A DNA stretch of 54,140 nucleotides. It comes from an uncultured Eubacterium sp. (lineage in GTDB: Bacteria > Bacillota > Clostridia > Lachnospirales > Lachnospiraceae). The stretch covers positions 1-54,140 of the forward strand of contig CANDMI010000017.1 in assembly GCA_947385775.1 (NCBI GenBank), in the 5' to 3' direction. Both the position numbers and the translations under genes were made by a program. The notes under the pieces were generated by a model. It was not told the DNA's origin and made no database searches. It saw only the letters and a list, made by a program, of their open reading frames with translations. Below, piece after piece: positions 47,489 to 54,140 of this stretch; position 1 is the stretch's first letter, and every line of letters begins with the position of its first letter.

Positions 47489-48442
47489 ATGTCGTTTTCA
47501 AGTGAAGTAAAAAAAGAGCTGGTCAGCCAGGACAGCCAGCCTAGACATTGCGCTGTGGCGGAGCTTGCGGGTATGCTGGCAGGGGCGGGCAGGATATGCA
47601 AAAAGCAGGGCGCGGTACATATTGCATTTACAAGCGAAAATGAAAAAATAACGCAAAAATATGTCCGGCTGGTTACGTCCGTTAGCGGCATTGACGCTGG
47701 AATATCACAGGCGTATCATATACAGCAGAAAAACAAAAACTCCTATCTGGCGGAGGTCGCAGAGGAAGCGGCGGAAAAATTATTGCAGATCTTAAAGCTT
47801 CAAAAACGCCTGGAGCAGAGCGCGGACTGCGCGCAAATGCCTGCCAGCCGCCTGCTGCTTCAAAAAAGCTGCTGTAAACGGGCATATCTTCGGGGGGTTT
47901 TTCTCGCGGCGGGCTCTATGAGCGACCCGAAAAAATCCTACCATTTTGAGATTGTCTGTGAAACAGCACAGGTCGCAAAGCAGGCGCAGGAGCAGCTAAA
48001 TTGCTTTGAACTGGACGCGAAGATCGTTTCACGTAAAAACCATGAAGTCGTTTATTTAAAAGAGGGCTCCCAGATCGTAGACGCGCTCAATATCATGGGC
48101 GCCCATACAGCGCTGATGGATCTGGAGAATGTGCGTATTTTAAAAGAAATGCGAAACGACATTAACCGCAGGGTCAACTGCGAAACAGCGAACATTAACA
48201 AAACGGTAAGCGCCGCGTATCGCCAGCAGCAGGCAATCCGTTTTTTGCAGCGGCAGGGCGCGCTTTCGGGGCTTGCGGGCCCGTTGCAGGAGATCGCCGC
48301 GCTTCGAATGGAATATCCAGAAGCCGCGATCGGGGAGCTTGGCGCGCTTTGTATCCCAAAGGTCGGGAAATCCGGGGTCAACCACAGGCTGCGCAGGCTG
48401 GAAGAGATCGCGGGGCAAATGGGCTATGTAAAAAAGGAATGA
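47489..48442 (+). CDS. whiA: DNA-binding protein WhiA
   Basis: A 317-residue regulator of the WhiA/YvcL family, involved in cell division and sporulation-related transcription in Gram-positives. The first part (about residues 1-200) is a degenerate LAGLIDADG homing-endonuclease-like fold (ELAGMLAGAGRI, YLRGVFLAAGSMSDPKKSYHFE). The C-terminal helix-turn-helix domain contains LRMEYPEAAIGELGALCIPKVGKSGVNHRLRRL. A GGGGG site is nine bases before the ATG. No yvcK lies between rapZ and whiA. Confidence 0.95.
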   Translation: MSFSSEVKKELVSQDSQPRHCAVAELAGMLAGAGRICKKQGAVHIAFTSENEKITQKYVRLVTSVSGIDAGISQAYHIQQKNKNSYLAEVAEEAAEKLLQILKLQKRLEQSADCAQMPASRLLLQKSCCKRAYLRGVFLAAGSMSDPKKSYHFEIVCETAQVAKQAQEQLNCFELDAKIVSRKNHEVVYLKEGSQIVDALNIMGAHTALMDLENVRILKEMRNDINRRVNCETANINKTVSAAYRQQQAIRFLQRQGALSGLAGPLQEIAALRMEYPEAAIGELGALCIPKVGKSGVNHRLRRLEEIAGQMGYVKKE

Positions 48443-48448
48443 TGGAAG

Positions 48449-49366
48449 ATGAAAAGATTATTATTTGTATATAACGCCCACTCAGGAAAAGGCGCGATTA
48501 AAACAAAGCTTGCGGAGGTTGTAGACAGCATGGTGAAGGCAGGCTGGCGCGTTACGATCTATCCGACCCAGTCGCGGGGCGACGCGGCAAGGGTCGTGGA
48601 GGCGGAAAGCGGTGAGCACGATCTGATCGTATGCAGCGGCGGCGACGGGACGTTAGACGAAGTCGTAACCGGCATGATGCACGTCGCTGAAAAAAAGCCG
48701 ATTGGCTATATCCCGGCGGGAAGCACAAATGATTTTGCCAATTCCTTAAAGCTGCCAAAAAATACGCAAAAAGCGACAGAGATCGCGCTTTATGGCAAAA
48801 AGTTTGCCTGCGATGTTGGGAAATTTAACGACAATCATTTTATTTATGTAGCGGCATTTGGCATTTTTACAGAAGTCTCTTATCAGACTAACCAGGAGCT
48901 TAAAAATCTTCTGGGCCACGCGGCGTATATATTAGAAGGCGCAAAAAGCCTGCTGGACATCGAATCCTATCCTATGCGCGTGGAATGCGAAGGAAAGACC
49001 GTGGAAGCCGACTTTATATACGGAATGGTTTCCAATTCCATTTCCGTCGGCGGCTTTAAACAAATTGCCGGAAAAAACGTGCAGCTGGATGACGGCGTTT
49101 TTGAAGTGACGCTCATTAAGCGTCCGAAAAACCCGTTGGAATTAAATGAGATCATAACGTCGCTTTTATCAAGAGTCGATAATACGGATTTGATCTATTC
49201 CTTTAAAACAGACCATATTTGCTTTTACACGGAAAAAGAAACGCCCTGGACGTTGGACGGCGAGTATGGCGGCACGCATCTGTCCGTCGTGGTGGACAAC
49301 TGCGCCCGGGCGGTGGAGATCATGGTAGAGCGTGAAGAGGAGGAAGCGGCTGCGGCAAAGCCATAG
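48449..49366 (+). CDS. YegS/DgkB-type lipid kinase
   Basis: A 305-residue member of the diacylglycerol kinase catalytic superfamily. The nucleotide-binding motifs are CSGGDGTLDEVV and PAGSTNDFANSL. The family includes the DgkB diacylglycerol kinase, which recycles diacylglycerol from lipoteichoic acid synthesis; the substrate here is inferred by analogy. It starts six bases after whiA, so it is probably the last gene of the murB-rapZ-whiA unit. The acidic C-terminal tail (about 295-305) has no assigned role. Confidence 0.88.
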   Translation: MKRLLFVYNAHSGKGAIKTKLAEVVDSMVKAGWRVTIYPTQSRGDAARVVEAESGEHDLIVCSGGDGTLDEVVTGMMHVAEKKPIGYIPAGSTNDFANSLKLPKNTQKATEIALYGKKFACDVGKFNDNHFIYVAAFGIFTEVSYQTNQELKNLLGHAAYILEGAKSLLDIESYPMRVECEGKTVEADFIYGMVSNSISVGGFKQIAGKNVQLDDGVFEVTLIKRPKNPLELNEIITSLLSRVDNTDLIYSFKTDHICFYTEKETPWTLDGEYGGTHLSVVVDNCARAVEIMVEREEEEAAAAKP

Positions 49367-49408
49367 GCGCGATCGTAACCCGAAGCGGAATAAAGAAATA
49401 GTTCCATA

Positions 49409-49437
49409 TTGCATTTTTGTCCAAATAATGGTATGAT
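49409..49437 (+). promoter_or_regulatory. Promoter of the aldolase gene
   Basis: TTGCAT (49409-49414), a 17-base spacer and TATGAT (49432-49437). Confidence 0.8.
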
Positions 49438-49481
49438 AGACAAAGCAGAATTGGTGAAAAAAGAAAATGGAGGAAAGAAAC

Positions 49482-50345
49482 ATGTTAGTATCAGCAACAG
49501 AAATGTTAAAAAAAGCAAAAGCTGGACATTATGCTGTAGGCCAGTTTAACATTAACAACCTGGAATGGACAAAATCGATTTTACTGACAGCAGAAGAATT
49601 AAAAAGCCCGGTTATCTTAGGCGTTTCAGAAGGCGCCGGGAAATATATGACAGGCTTTTTAACTGTTGCGGCAATGGTAAAAGCAATGGATGAGTCGCTT
49701 GGAATCACTGTTCCGGTAGCCCTTCATCTGGACCATGGCACATACGAAGGATGCTATCAATGCATCAAGGCTGGATTTACATCCGTAATGTTTGACGGCT
49801 CCCATTACCCGATCGACGAGAACGTTGCAAAGACAAAGGAACTGGTTGCCGTAGCACATAATTTAGGGCTGTCCATTGAAGCGGAAGTAGGCTCCATCGG
49901 CGGTGAGGAAGACGGCGTTGTTGGTATGGGCGAATGTGCGGACCCACAGGAATGCAAGGCGATCGCAGACCTTGGCGTTGACATGCTTGCGGCTGGTATT
50001 GGCAATATCCATGGCAAATATCCGGCAAACTGGGCGGGCCTTAGCTTTGAGACATTGGATGCGGTTCAGCAGCAGACAGGTGAAATGCCGTTGGTACTCC
50101 ATGGTGGGACAGGCATCCCGGAAGACATGATCAAAAAAGCAATCACACTTGGCGTTGCAAAGATCAACGTAAATACAGAATGCCAGTTATCTTTCCAGGA
50201 AGCGACGCGTAAATACATCGAGGATGGAAAAGATTTAGAAGGCAAGGGATTTGACCCGCGTAAATTATTGGCTCCTGGCGCGGAAGCGATCAAGGCTACA
50301 GTAAAAGAAAAAATGGAATTGTTTGGCTCTGTAGGCAAGGCGTAA
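49482..50345 (+). CDS. fba: Class II fructose-1,6-bisphosphate aldolase
   Basis: A 287-residue zinc-dependent aldolase that cleaves fructose-1,6-bisphosphate into glyceraldehyde-3-phosphate and dihydroxyacetone phosphate. Metal and substrate motifs are visible: LHLDHGTYEGC (first metal His, catalytic Asp), FDGSHYPIDEN, IEAEVGSIGGEEDG, GIGNIHGKYP and LHGGTGIPEDM. The ATG at 49482 lies nine bases after GGAGG; an ATG at 49467 overlaps that site. It has its own promoter. No clear terminator follows before the glnN promoter. Confidence 0.95.
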   Translation: MLVSATEMLKKAKAGHYAVGQFNINNLEWTKSILLTAEELKSPVILGVSEGAGKYMTGFLTVAAMVKAMDESLGITVPVALHLDHGTYEGCYQCIKAGFTSVMFDGSHYPIDENVAKTKELVAVAHNLGLSIEAEVGSIGGEEDGVVGMGECADPQECKAIADLGVDMLAAGIGNIHGKYPANWAGLSFETLDAVQQQTGEMPLVLHGGTGIPEDMIKKAITLGVAKINVNTECQLSFQEATRKYIEDGKDLEGKGFDPRKLLAPGAEAIKATVKEKMELFGSVGKA

Positions 50346-50460
50346 AATACGGTTGAGCAAAAAACCATAGGCGATGCGATGACCAGATTGGTAAATCTGC
50401 CGAAAAAACCAGTATGAAATGCTTAAAATTGCAGAGAAATCATAAAATTAAAAAAGAGTA

Positions 50461-50489
50461 TTGCATTTTGAACCAATCTGCGGTATGTT
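50461..50489 (+). promoter_or_regulatory. Promoter upstream of glnN leader
   Basis: TTGCAT (50461-50466), a 17-base spacer and TATGTT (50484-50489). It would start transcription at about 50496, just before a strong terminator. Confidence 0.7.
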
Positions 50490-50510
50490 AGTATCAGTTA
50501 AGAAAACGAA

Positions 50511-50547
50511 CGAGGGTGTTCCGGTAAGGGGACACCCTCGTTTTTTT
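50511..50547 (+). terminator. Strong terminator in the glnN leader (possible attenuator)
   Basis: A 12-bp stem CGAGGGTGTTCC/GGGACACCCTCG (50511-50522 with 50529-50540, one T-G pair) with a six-base loop GGTAAG is followed by seven T. It lies about 15 bases past the predicted start site and 155 bases before glnN. It could instead terminate fba read-through. The rest of the gap (50548-50701) has only a small GCGG/CCGC hairpin. Confidence 0.85.
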
Positions 50548-50701
50548 CAAGGGAAAGGCGGATTTTCCGCTATACCGCAGCCGTAAAGTTATGATAAAAA
50601 GCTATTATAAGACTGACGGCGGACATATACATATTCAAGAGAAATCGAATCCAGACACTTCAAAACGGTTCAAAACAGTTTAAAAAGAGAGGACGAAGAG
50701 A

Positions 50702-52819
50702 ATGAGCGAGTATTATAACGTAAAAGATATTTTTGGCGAAAATGTGTTTAACGACGCGGTAATGCAGGAGCGGCTTCCAAAAAAGGTTTATAAGAAAATG
50801 CGTGAGATCATCGAAAACGGGGCCGAGTTAGACCCGGCGACCGCGGATGTGGTAGCGCATGAAATGAAAGAATGGGCGATTGAAAAAGGGGCCACCCACT
50901 TTACGCACTGGTTCCAGCCGTTGACGGGCGTTACAGCGGAAAAACATGATTCCTTTATCACGGCGCCAATGTCAAACGGGAAAGTGTTAATGAGCTTTTC
51001 CGGGAAGGAATTGATCAAGGGAGAGCCAGACGCTTCCTCATTCCCGTCCGGGGGCTTGCGCGCCACCTTTGAGGCAAGAGGCTATACGGCATGGGACTGC
51101 ACCTCTCCGGCGTTTGTAAGGCAGGATGCGGCAGGCGCGACCCTTTGCATCCCTACGGCGTTTTGTTCTTATACCGGGGAGGCGCTCGACCAGAAAACGC
51201 CGTTGATGCGCTCGATGGAAGCGGTCAACGAGCAGTCCCTGCGCCTTTTGCGTTTATTTGGAAATACGACTTCAAAGCATGTAACGCCGTCTGTAGGGCC
51301 GGAGCAGGAATATTTCATCGTAGACAGGGAGAAATACTTACAGCGTAAAGACCTGATCTTTACCGGGCGCACCTTATTTGGCGCAATGCCTCCAAAGGGC
51401 CAGGAAATGGATGACCATTATTTTGGCGCGATCCGGGAACGGATTGCCGCGTACATGCGGGACGTAAATAAAGAATTGTGGAAGCTTGGGGTTTCCGCAA
51501 AGACGCAGCATAACGAAGTGGCTCCGGCGCAGCATGAGCTTGCTCCGATATACGCGGAATGCAATATCGCCGTTGACCACAACCATCTGATCATGGAAAC
51601 CTTAAAAAAAGTGGCTGGGCGGCATGGGCTGCAATGTCTGTTGCATGAAAAGCCGTTTGCGGGCGTGAATGGCTCCGGCAAGCATAATAACTGGTCGCTG
51701 ACGACGGACGATGGAATTAATTTATTAGACCCAGGCGTGACCCCTCACCAGAATGTACAGTTCTTATTAGTGCTGGTATGTATTTTAAAAGCGGTGGATG
51801 AACACGCGGATCTGCTGCGCGCTTCGGCGGCGGATGTTGGAAACGACCACAGATTAGGGGCAAACGAAGCTCCGCCAGCTATTTTATCCGTATTTTTGGG
51901 CGAGCAGTTAGGGGATGTGGTATCGCAGCTTATCCGTACCGGCATCGCGACCCGTTCCATCAAAGGGGAAATGCTTGAGACAGGCGTAAAAACCTTGCCG
52001 GATTTCCGCAAAGACGCTACCGACCGCAACCGCACGTCGCCGTTTGCGTTTACCGGGAATAAATTTGAATTTCGTATGGCAGGCTCACAGGCTTCCGTAG
52101 CGCCATCCAACGTAGTGTTAAACACGATCGTTGCGGAAGCGTTCTGTGAAGCGTGCGACGTTTTGGAAAAAGCGGAAGATTTCAACGAAGCCGTGCATGA
52201 TCTGATCAAACAATACGCGGTAGACCATCAGCGCATTATATTTAACGGCGACGGATACTCAGACGAATGGGTGGAGGAAGCGAAACGCCGCGGCCTGCCG
52301 AATATCAAATCCATGGTAGACGCGATCCCTGCCTACACGACGGAAAAATCCGTATCTGCATTTGAGAAATTTAACGTATTTACAAAGACAGAGCTGGAGT
52401 CGCGCGCGGAAATCGAATACGAGACTTACGCAAAAACGATCAATATAGAAGCAAAAGCCATGATCGACATCGCAGGAAAACAGATCATCCCTGCCGTGAT
52501 CAAATATACGACCTCCCTTGCAGGCTCCATCAACAGTGTGAAGGCCGCATGCGACGCGGCGGACATAAGCGTCCAGTCCGAACTGCTGACCGAAGTGTCA
52601 TCCCTGCTTTCACAGGCGAAAGCGGCGCTCAAAGAACTGGTGCGCGTGGAAGCCGAAGGCTCCGCGATGGAAGAAGGCCGTGAACAGGCGGTTTACTATC
52701 ACGATGTCGTAAAAGCCGTAATGGATGACCTTCGCGCTCCGGTAGATAAGCTTGAAATGATGGTAGATAAGGATATGTGGCCGATGCCGTCCTATGGCGA
52801 TCTGATTTTTGAAGTGTAA
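50702..52819 (+). CDS. glnN: Glutamine synthetase type III
   Basis: A 705-residue GSIII enzyme making glutamine from glutamate, ammonia and ATP. The N-terminal beta-grasp part has [18 protein letters not shown], and the catalytic part has [12 protein letters not shown], the ligand sequence [14 protein letters not shown], and [13 protein letters not shown]. These are the GSIII signatures, and the length matches the family (about 700). The C-terminal helical region (about 590-700) is specific to this type. The start has AGAGGACGAAGAG upstream. It is the only nitrogen gene in the window and is followed by a terminator. Confidence 0.96.
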   Translation: MSEYYNVKDIFGENVFNDAVMQERLPKKVYKKMREIIENGAELDPATADVVAHEMKEWAIEKGATHFTHWFQPLTGVTAEKHDSFITAPMSNGKVLMSFSGKELIKGEPDASSFPSGGLRATFEARGYTAWDCTSPAFVRQDAAGATLCIPTAFCSYTGEALDQKTPLMRSMEAVNEQSLRLLRLFGNTTSKHVTPSVGPEQEYFIVDREKYLQRKDLIFTGRTLFGAMPPKGQEMDDHYFGAIRERIAAYMRDVNKELWKLGVSAKTQHNEVAPAQHELAPIYAECNIAVDHNHLIMETLKKVAGRHGLQCLLHEKPFAGVNGSGKHNNWSLTTDDGINLLDPGVTPHQNVQFLLVLVCILKAVDEHADLLRASAADVGNDHRLGANEAPPAILSVFLGEQLGDVVSQLIRTGIATRSIKGEMLETGVKTLPDFRKDATDRNRTSPFAFTGNKFEFRMAGSQASVAPSNVVLNTIVAEAFCEACDVLEKAEDFNEAVHDLIKQYAVDHQRIIFNGDGYSDEWVEEAKRRGLPNIKSMVDAIPAYTTEKSVSAFEKFNVFTKTELESRAEIEYETYAKTINIEAKAMIDIAGKQIIPAVIKYTTSLAGSINSVKAACDAADISVQSELLTEVSSLLSQAKAALKELVRVEAEGSAMEEGREQAVYYHDVVKAVMDDLRAPVDKLEMMVDKDMWPMPSYGDLIFEV

Positions 52820-52854
52820 AAGCGCGGTCAGTTGACTTTGGAAGTTGGCCGAAT

Positions 52855-52901
52855 GTCGGGGGATGGAGGATGATCATACTTCCATCCCCCGGCTGATTTT
52901 T
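52855..52901 (+). terminator. Terminator of glnN
   Basis: A 13-bp stem (52855-52867 with 52881-52893) with a G-rich left arm GTCGGGGGATGGA is followed by TGATTTTT. Confidence 0.85.
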
Positions 52902-52932
52902 ATAAGTGAAACACAATAAAAATTTAGCGACG

Positions 52933-53168
52933 CTTGGAGAGTGGAGTTGTCCGGCCTGACTGGGGCCATTCCAGAATGTAAGAAGTTCTAAGTATTCTGA
53001 TGTTACATTTTCACAGTCGGACGGACGCGGCGCCTAAATCGCCCTGGCTGCGCCAGAAGCGATAGGCGCCGCTTACGGCTTCGCCGCCTGTTTATCATAC
53101 AGAATACGAAGAACTTCTAAACATTCTTCATACGCCCCAGTCAAGCCGGGCAACTCCACTCTCCAGGC
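52933..53168. repeat. 236-bp imperfect palindromic element
   Basis: The left arm (from about 52933 to 53007) and right arm (about 53089 to 53168) are inverted repeats of roughly 75 bases; TGGAGAGTGGAGTTG and TGACTGGGG are shared. Between them lies a GC-rich hairpin, GCGGCGCCTA...TAGGCGCCGC with a nested CTGGC/GCCAG (53027-53073). No reading frame is inside. It may be a non-autonomous mobile element or a structured transcript. Confidence 0.8.
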
Positions 53169-53271
53169 TGTTTTTCACAAACGTTACTATAAATTACTGT
53201 TCGCAATTTCTATCAGACAGGCGATATCCTGCTTTCCTTATAGAAGTGAGAAAAATCTTTTGAAGCTGAGG

Positions 53272-53331
53272 TTCATGGCTGAAGTTTATTGTGTTTAGTT
53301 TGAAATTCATGGCAAAAGTTAATTGTGTTTA
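53272..53331 (+). repeat. Two direct repeats of 26 bp
   Basis: TTCATGGCTGAAGTTTATTG... (53272-53297) and TTCATGGCAAAAGTTAATTG... (53306-53331) share 22 of 26 bases at a 34-base spacing. An inverted partial copy AAACACAATAAA is at 52909-52920, on the other side of the palindrome. Confidence 0.7.
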
Positions 53332-53339
53332 TTTTATGA

Positions 53340-53372
53340 AAACCAGCCAGGTCATGGAGGATTGGCCGGTTT
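53340..53372. terminator. Imperfect hairpin upstream of the tRNA unit
   Basis: The stem AAACCAGCCA/TGGCCGGTTT has one mismatch and no clear T-run, so its role is uncertain. Confidence 0.35.
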
Positions 53373-53440
53373 GTTAAAGTTATAACGCCTTATCTGAATA
53401 GATTTTTATTTTTATCTTTAAAAATTTTGGAAATTAGGCA

Positions 53441-53469
53441 TTGACAGCTTAGAAAATTTGTGATAACAT
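53441..53469 (+). promoter_or_regulatory. Promoter of tRNA-Lys
   Basis: TTGACA (53441-53446), a 17-base spacer and TAACAT (53464-53469), about 45 bases before the mature tRNA. Confidence 0.8.
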
Positions 53470-53513
53470 ATTTAATGTTCGCGGGTCAGTACAATGGACT
53501 GGTTTAGTGAAAT

Positions 53514-53586
53514 GGGATACTAGCTCAGTTGGTAGAGCACTTGACTTTTAATCAAGTTGTCGGGGGTTCGACTCCCCCGTGTCTCA
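53514..53586 (+). tRNA. tRNA-Lys (UUU)
   Basis: A 73-base tRNA. The acceptor stem GGGATAC pairs with GTGTCTC (two wobble pairs). The D arm has AGCTCAGTTGGTAGAGC. The anticodon stem CTTGA/TCAAG encloses the loop CTTTTAA, giving anticodon TTT (53547-53549). The T arm is CGGGGGTTCGACTCCCCCG. CCA is not encoded. A terminator starts four bases later. Confidence 0.97.
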
Positions 53587-53589
53587 TTG

Positions 53590-53622
53590 GAAACTCTTGA
53601 GGGATCAGGGGTTTCTTTTTTT
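53590..53622 (+). terminator. Terminator of tRNA-Lys
   Basis: An 11-bp stem (53590-53600 with 53605-53615, several G-T pairs) with a GGGA loop is followed by seven T. Confidence 0.9.
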
Positions 53623-53817
53623 ATGCGCACGGATGCCCAAGTAGGAGAGGTAAATTTTTTGTAGTACAAATACAACTTCTGCAATGATTTCTGGTTTTGT
53701 GTATGCGCCGCTATCTATCACTGAGACAGCTTTTCTTGCCATTTCTGGATTGTCGTTTATGATGCAGCGGATAATAACATTTGCGTCAATTAATTGCATG
53801 TTTTTCTGCCATCGCAT
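53605..53817 (-). pseudogene. Truncated PIN-domain (VapC-like) gene
   Basis: The 70-codon frame has the N-terminal part of a PIN ribonuclease domain: LIDANVIIRCIINDNPE with the first catalytic Asp, then YTKPEIIAEVVFVLQKIY with the second acidic residue. Full PIN proteins are about 130 residues and carry further acidic residues that are missing here. The frame runs into the tRNA-Lys terminator and ends there. The start (MRWQKN) has an AAAGGAGG site and a promoter is visible upstream. No antitoxin gene is recognisable. Confidence 0.7.
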
Positions 53818-53886
53818 TGGCGAACGCCTCCTTTTATTTGTAGATGATACATCAAAGATACGATAATGATACGATCCAGTTATTTT

Positions 53887-53916
53887 ATTATACATGCGGC
53901 TTTCGTAAAATGTAAA
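53887..53916 (-). promoter_or_regulatory. Promoter of the truncated PIN gene
   Basis: On the minus strand TTTACA (53916-53911), an 18-base spacer and TATAAT (53892-53887). Confidence 0.65.
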
Positions 53917-53937
53917 GGCCTTTAACAAAAACACGCT

Positions 53938-54140
53938 CTAGGCGGATCTGTTATTGTTATTTTTCATGGGGCGGAGTTTTAATGTGTAGATCATCAATAA
54001 TAGAGCGTTATCCGGCAGTTTGGTTTTGGGATAATTTGAAGGTTTGTGTTGCCCGGACGCTGGAAGCAAGCCGGGTGCCTGTCTCAATCGGGAGTTTGAC
54101 AGTTGAATAATCCCAAAAATACCTGCAGGCCGCATAAAAC
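53938..54140. other. Unassigned right edge of window
   Basis: A 65-codon minus-strand frame (53938-54135) and an overlapping second frame are open, but neither shows a recognised domain or a ribosome site. It could be a repeat or part of a feature beyond the edge. Confidence 0.3.

Noticed and set aside
50511-50547. ANTAR-type dual hexaloop antitermination site
   Set aside because: The loop GGTAAG lacks A at position 1 and G at position 4, and no partner hexaloop is seen upstream.
53514-54140. Prophage or genomic island attachment site
   Set aside because: No integrase and no second copy of the tRNA 3' end is visible in the window.

Overview
This window looks like a chromosomal segment of a low-to-mid GC Clostridium-related anaerobe, most likely family Lachnospiraceae (Bacillota). 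The evidence is gene content and order: clostridial 2[4Fe-4S] ferredoxin, a Sua5-phosphatase-atp neighbourhood like the Bacillus ywl region, a sodium-type F-ATPase c subunit, GH18 with SH3, an mgl sugar importer with YesMN-type regulators, uvrC-hprK-murB-rapZ-whiA, class II aldolase and type III glutamine synthetase. Assignment to a genus is not possible from the sequence alone.

Layout. 0-2.2 kb: the 3' end of a MerR-type regulator, a ferredoxin, a DUF1858 redox protein and MecA. 2.2-3.2 kb: an AT-rich gene-poor stretch with a strong promoter and degenerate repeats. 3.2-7.8 kb: a tiny unknown protein, a GH18/SH3 wall hydrolase, a CwlD-like amidase, Sua5/TsaC, and a low-molecular-weight phosphatase homologue that has lost its catalytic cysteine. 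7.9-15.1 kb: a complete ten-gene atp operon with Na+-binding residues in subunit c. 15.2-18.3 kb (minus): a chemoreceptor and a sugar-binding lipoprotein in one operon with no transporter. 18.5-22.7 kb: two tandem DUF4230 membrane proteins, a MATE exporter and a secreted protein. 22.8-23.9 kb: a yybP-ykoY manganese riboswitch in front of mntP.

24-36.2 kb is a sugar uptake and sensing region. mglBAC encodes a galactose/glucose-type ABC importer whose permease carries about 220 extra N-terminal residues. An ECF sigma/anti-sigma pair sits in the opposite direction. It is followed by a YesN-type response regulator, a YesM-type kinase, a membrane-anchored degenerate sugar-binding protein and an MglB-like lipoprotein, all tightly packed. 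The likely reading is that extracellular sugar is detected by binding proteins that feed the kinase, which then controls mgl. 36.2-52.9 kb is housekeeping: greA, a GlgX-type debranching enzyme, ftsH, uvrC, hprK, an M18 aminopeptidase, murB, rapZ, whiA, a lipid kinase, fba and glnN. The last 1.3 kb holds a large palindrome, tRNA-Lys(UUU) and a truncated PIN-domain gene.

The least explained material is intergenic. I see a two-hairpin repeat in two copies with compensatory changes (15.15 and 21.42 kb), a 165-bp element with terminal inverted repeats in two copies (22.78 and 42.87 kb), and a 236-bp palindrome (52.93 kb). No CRISPR array, complete insertion sequence or prophage was seen.
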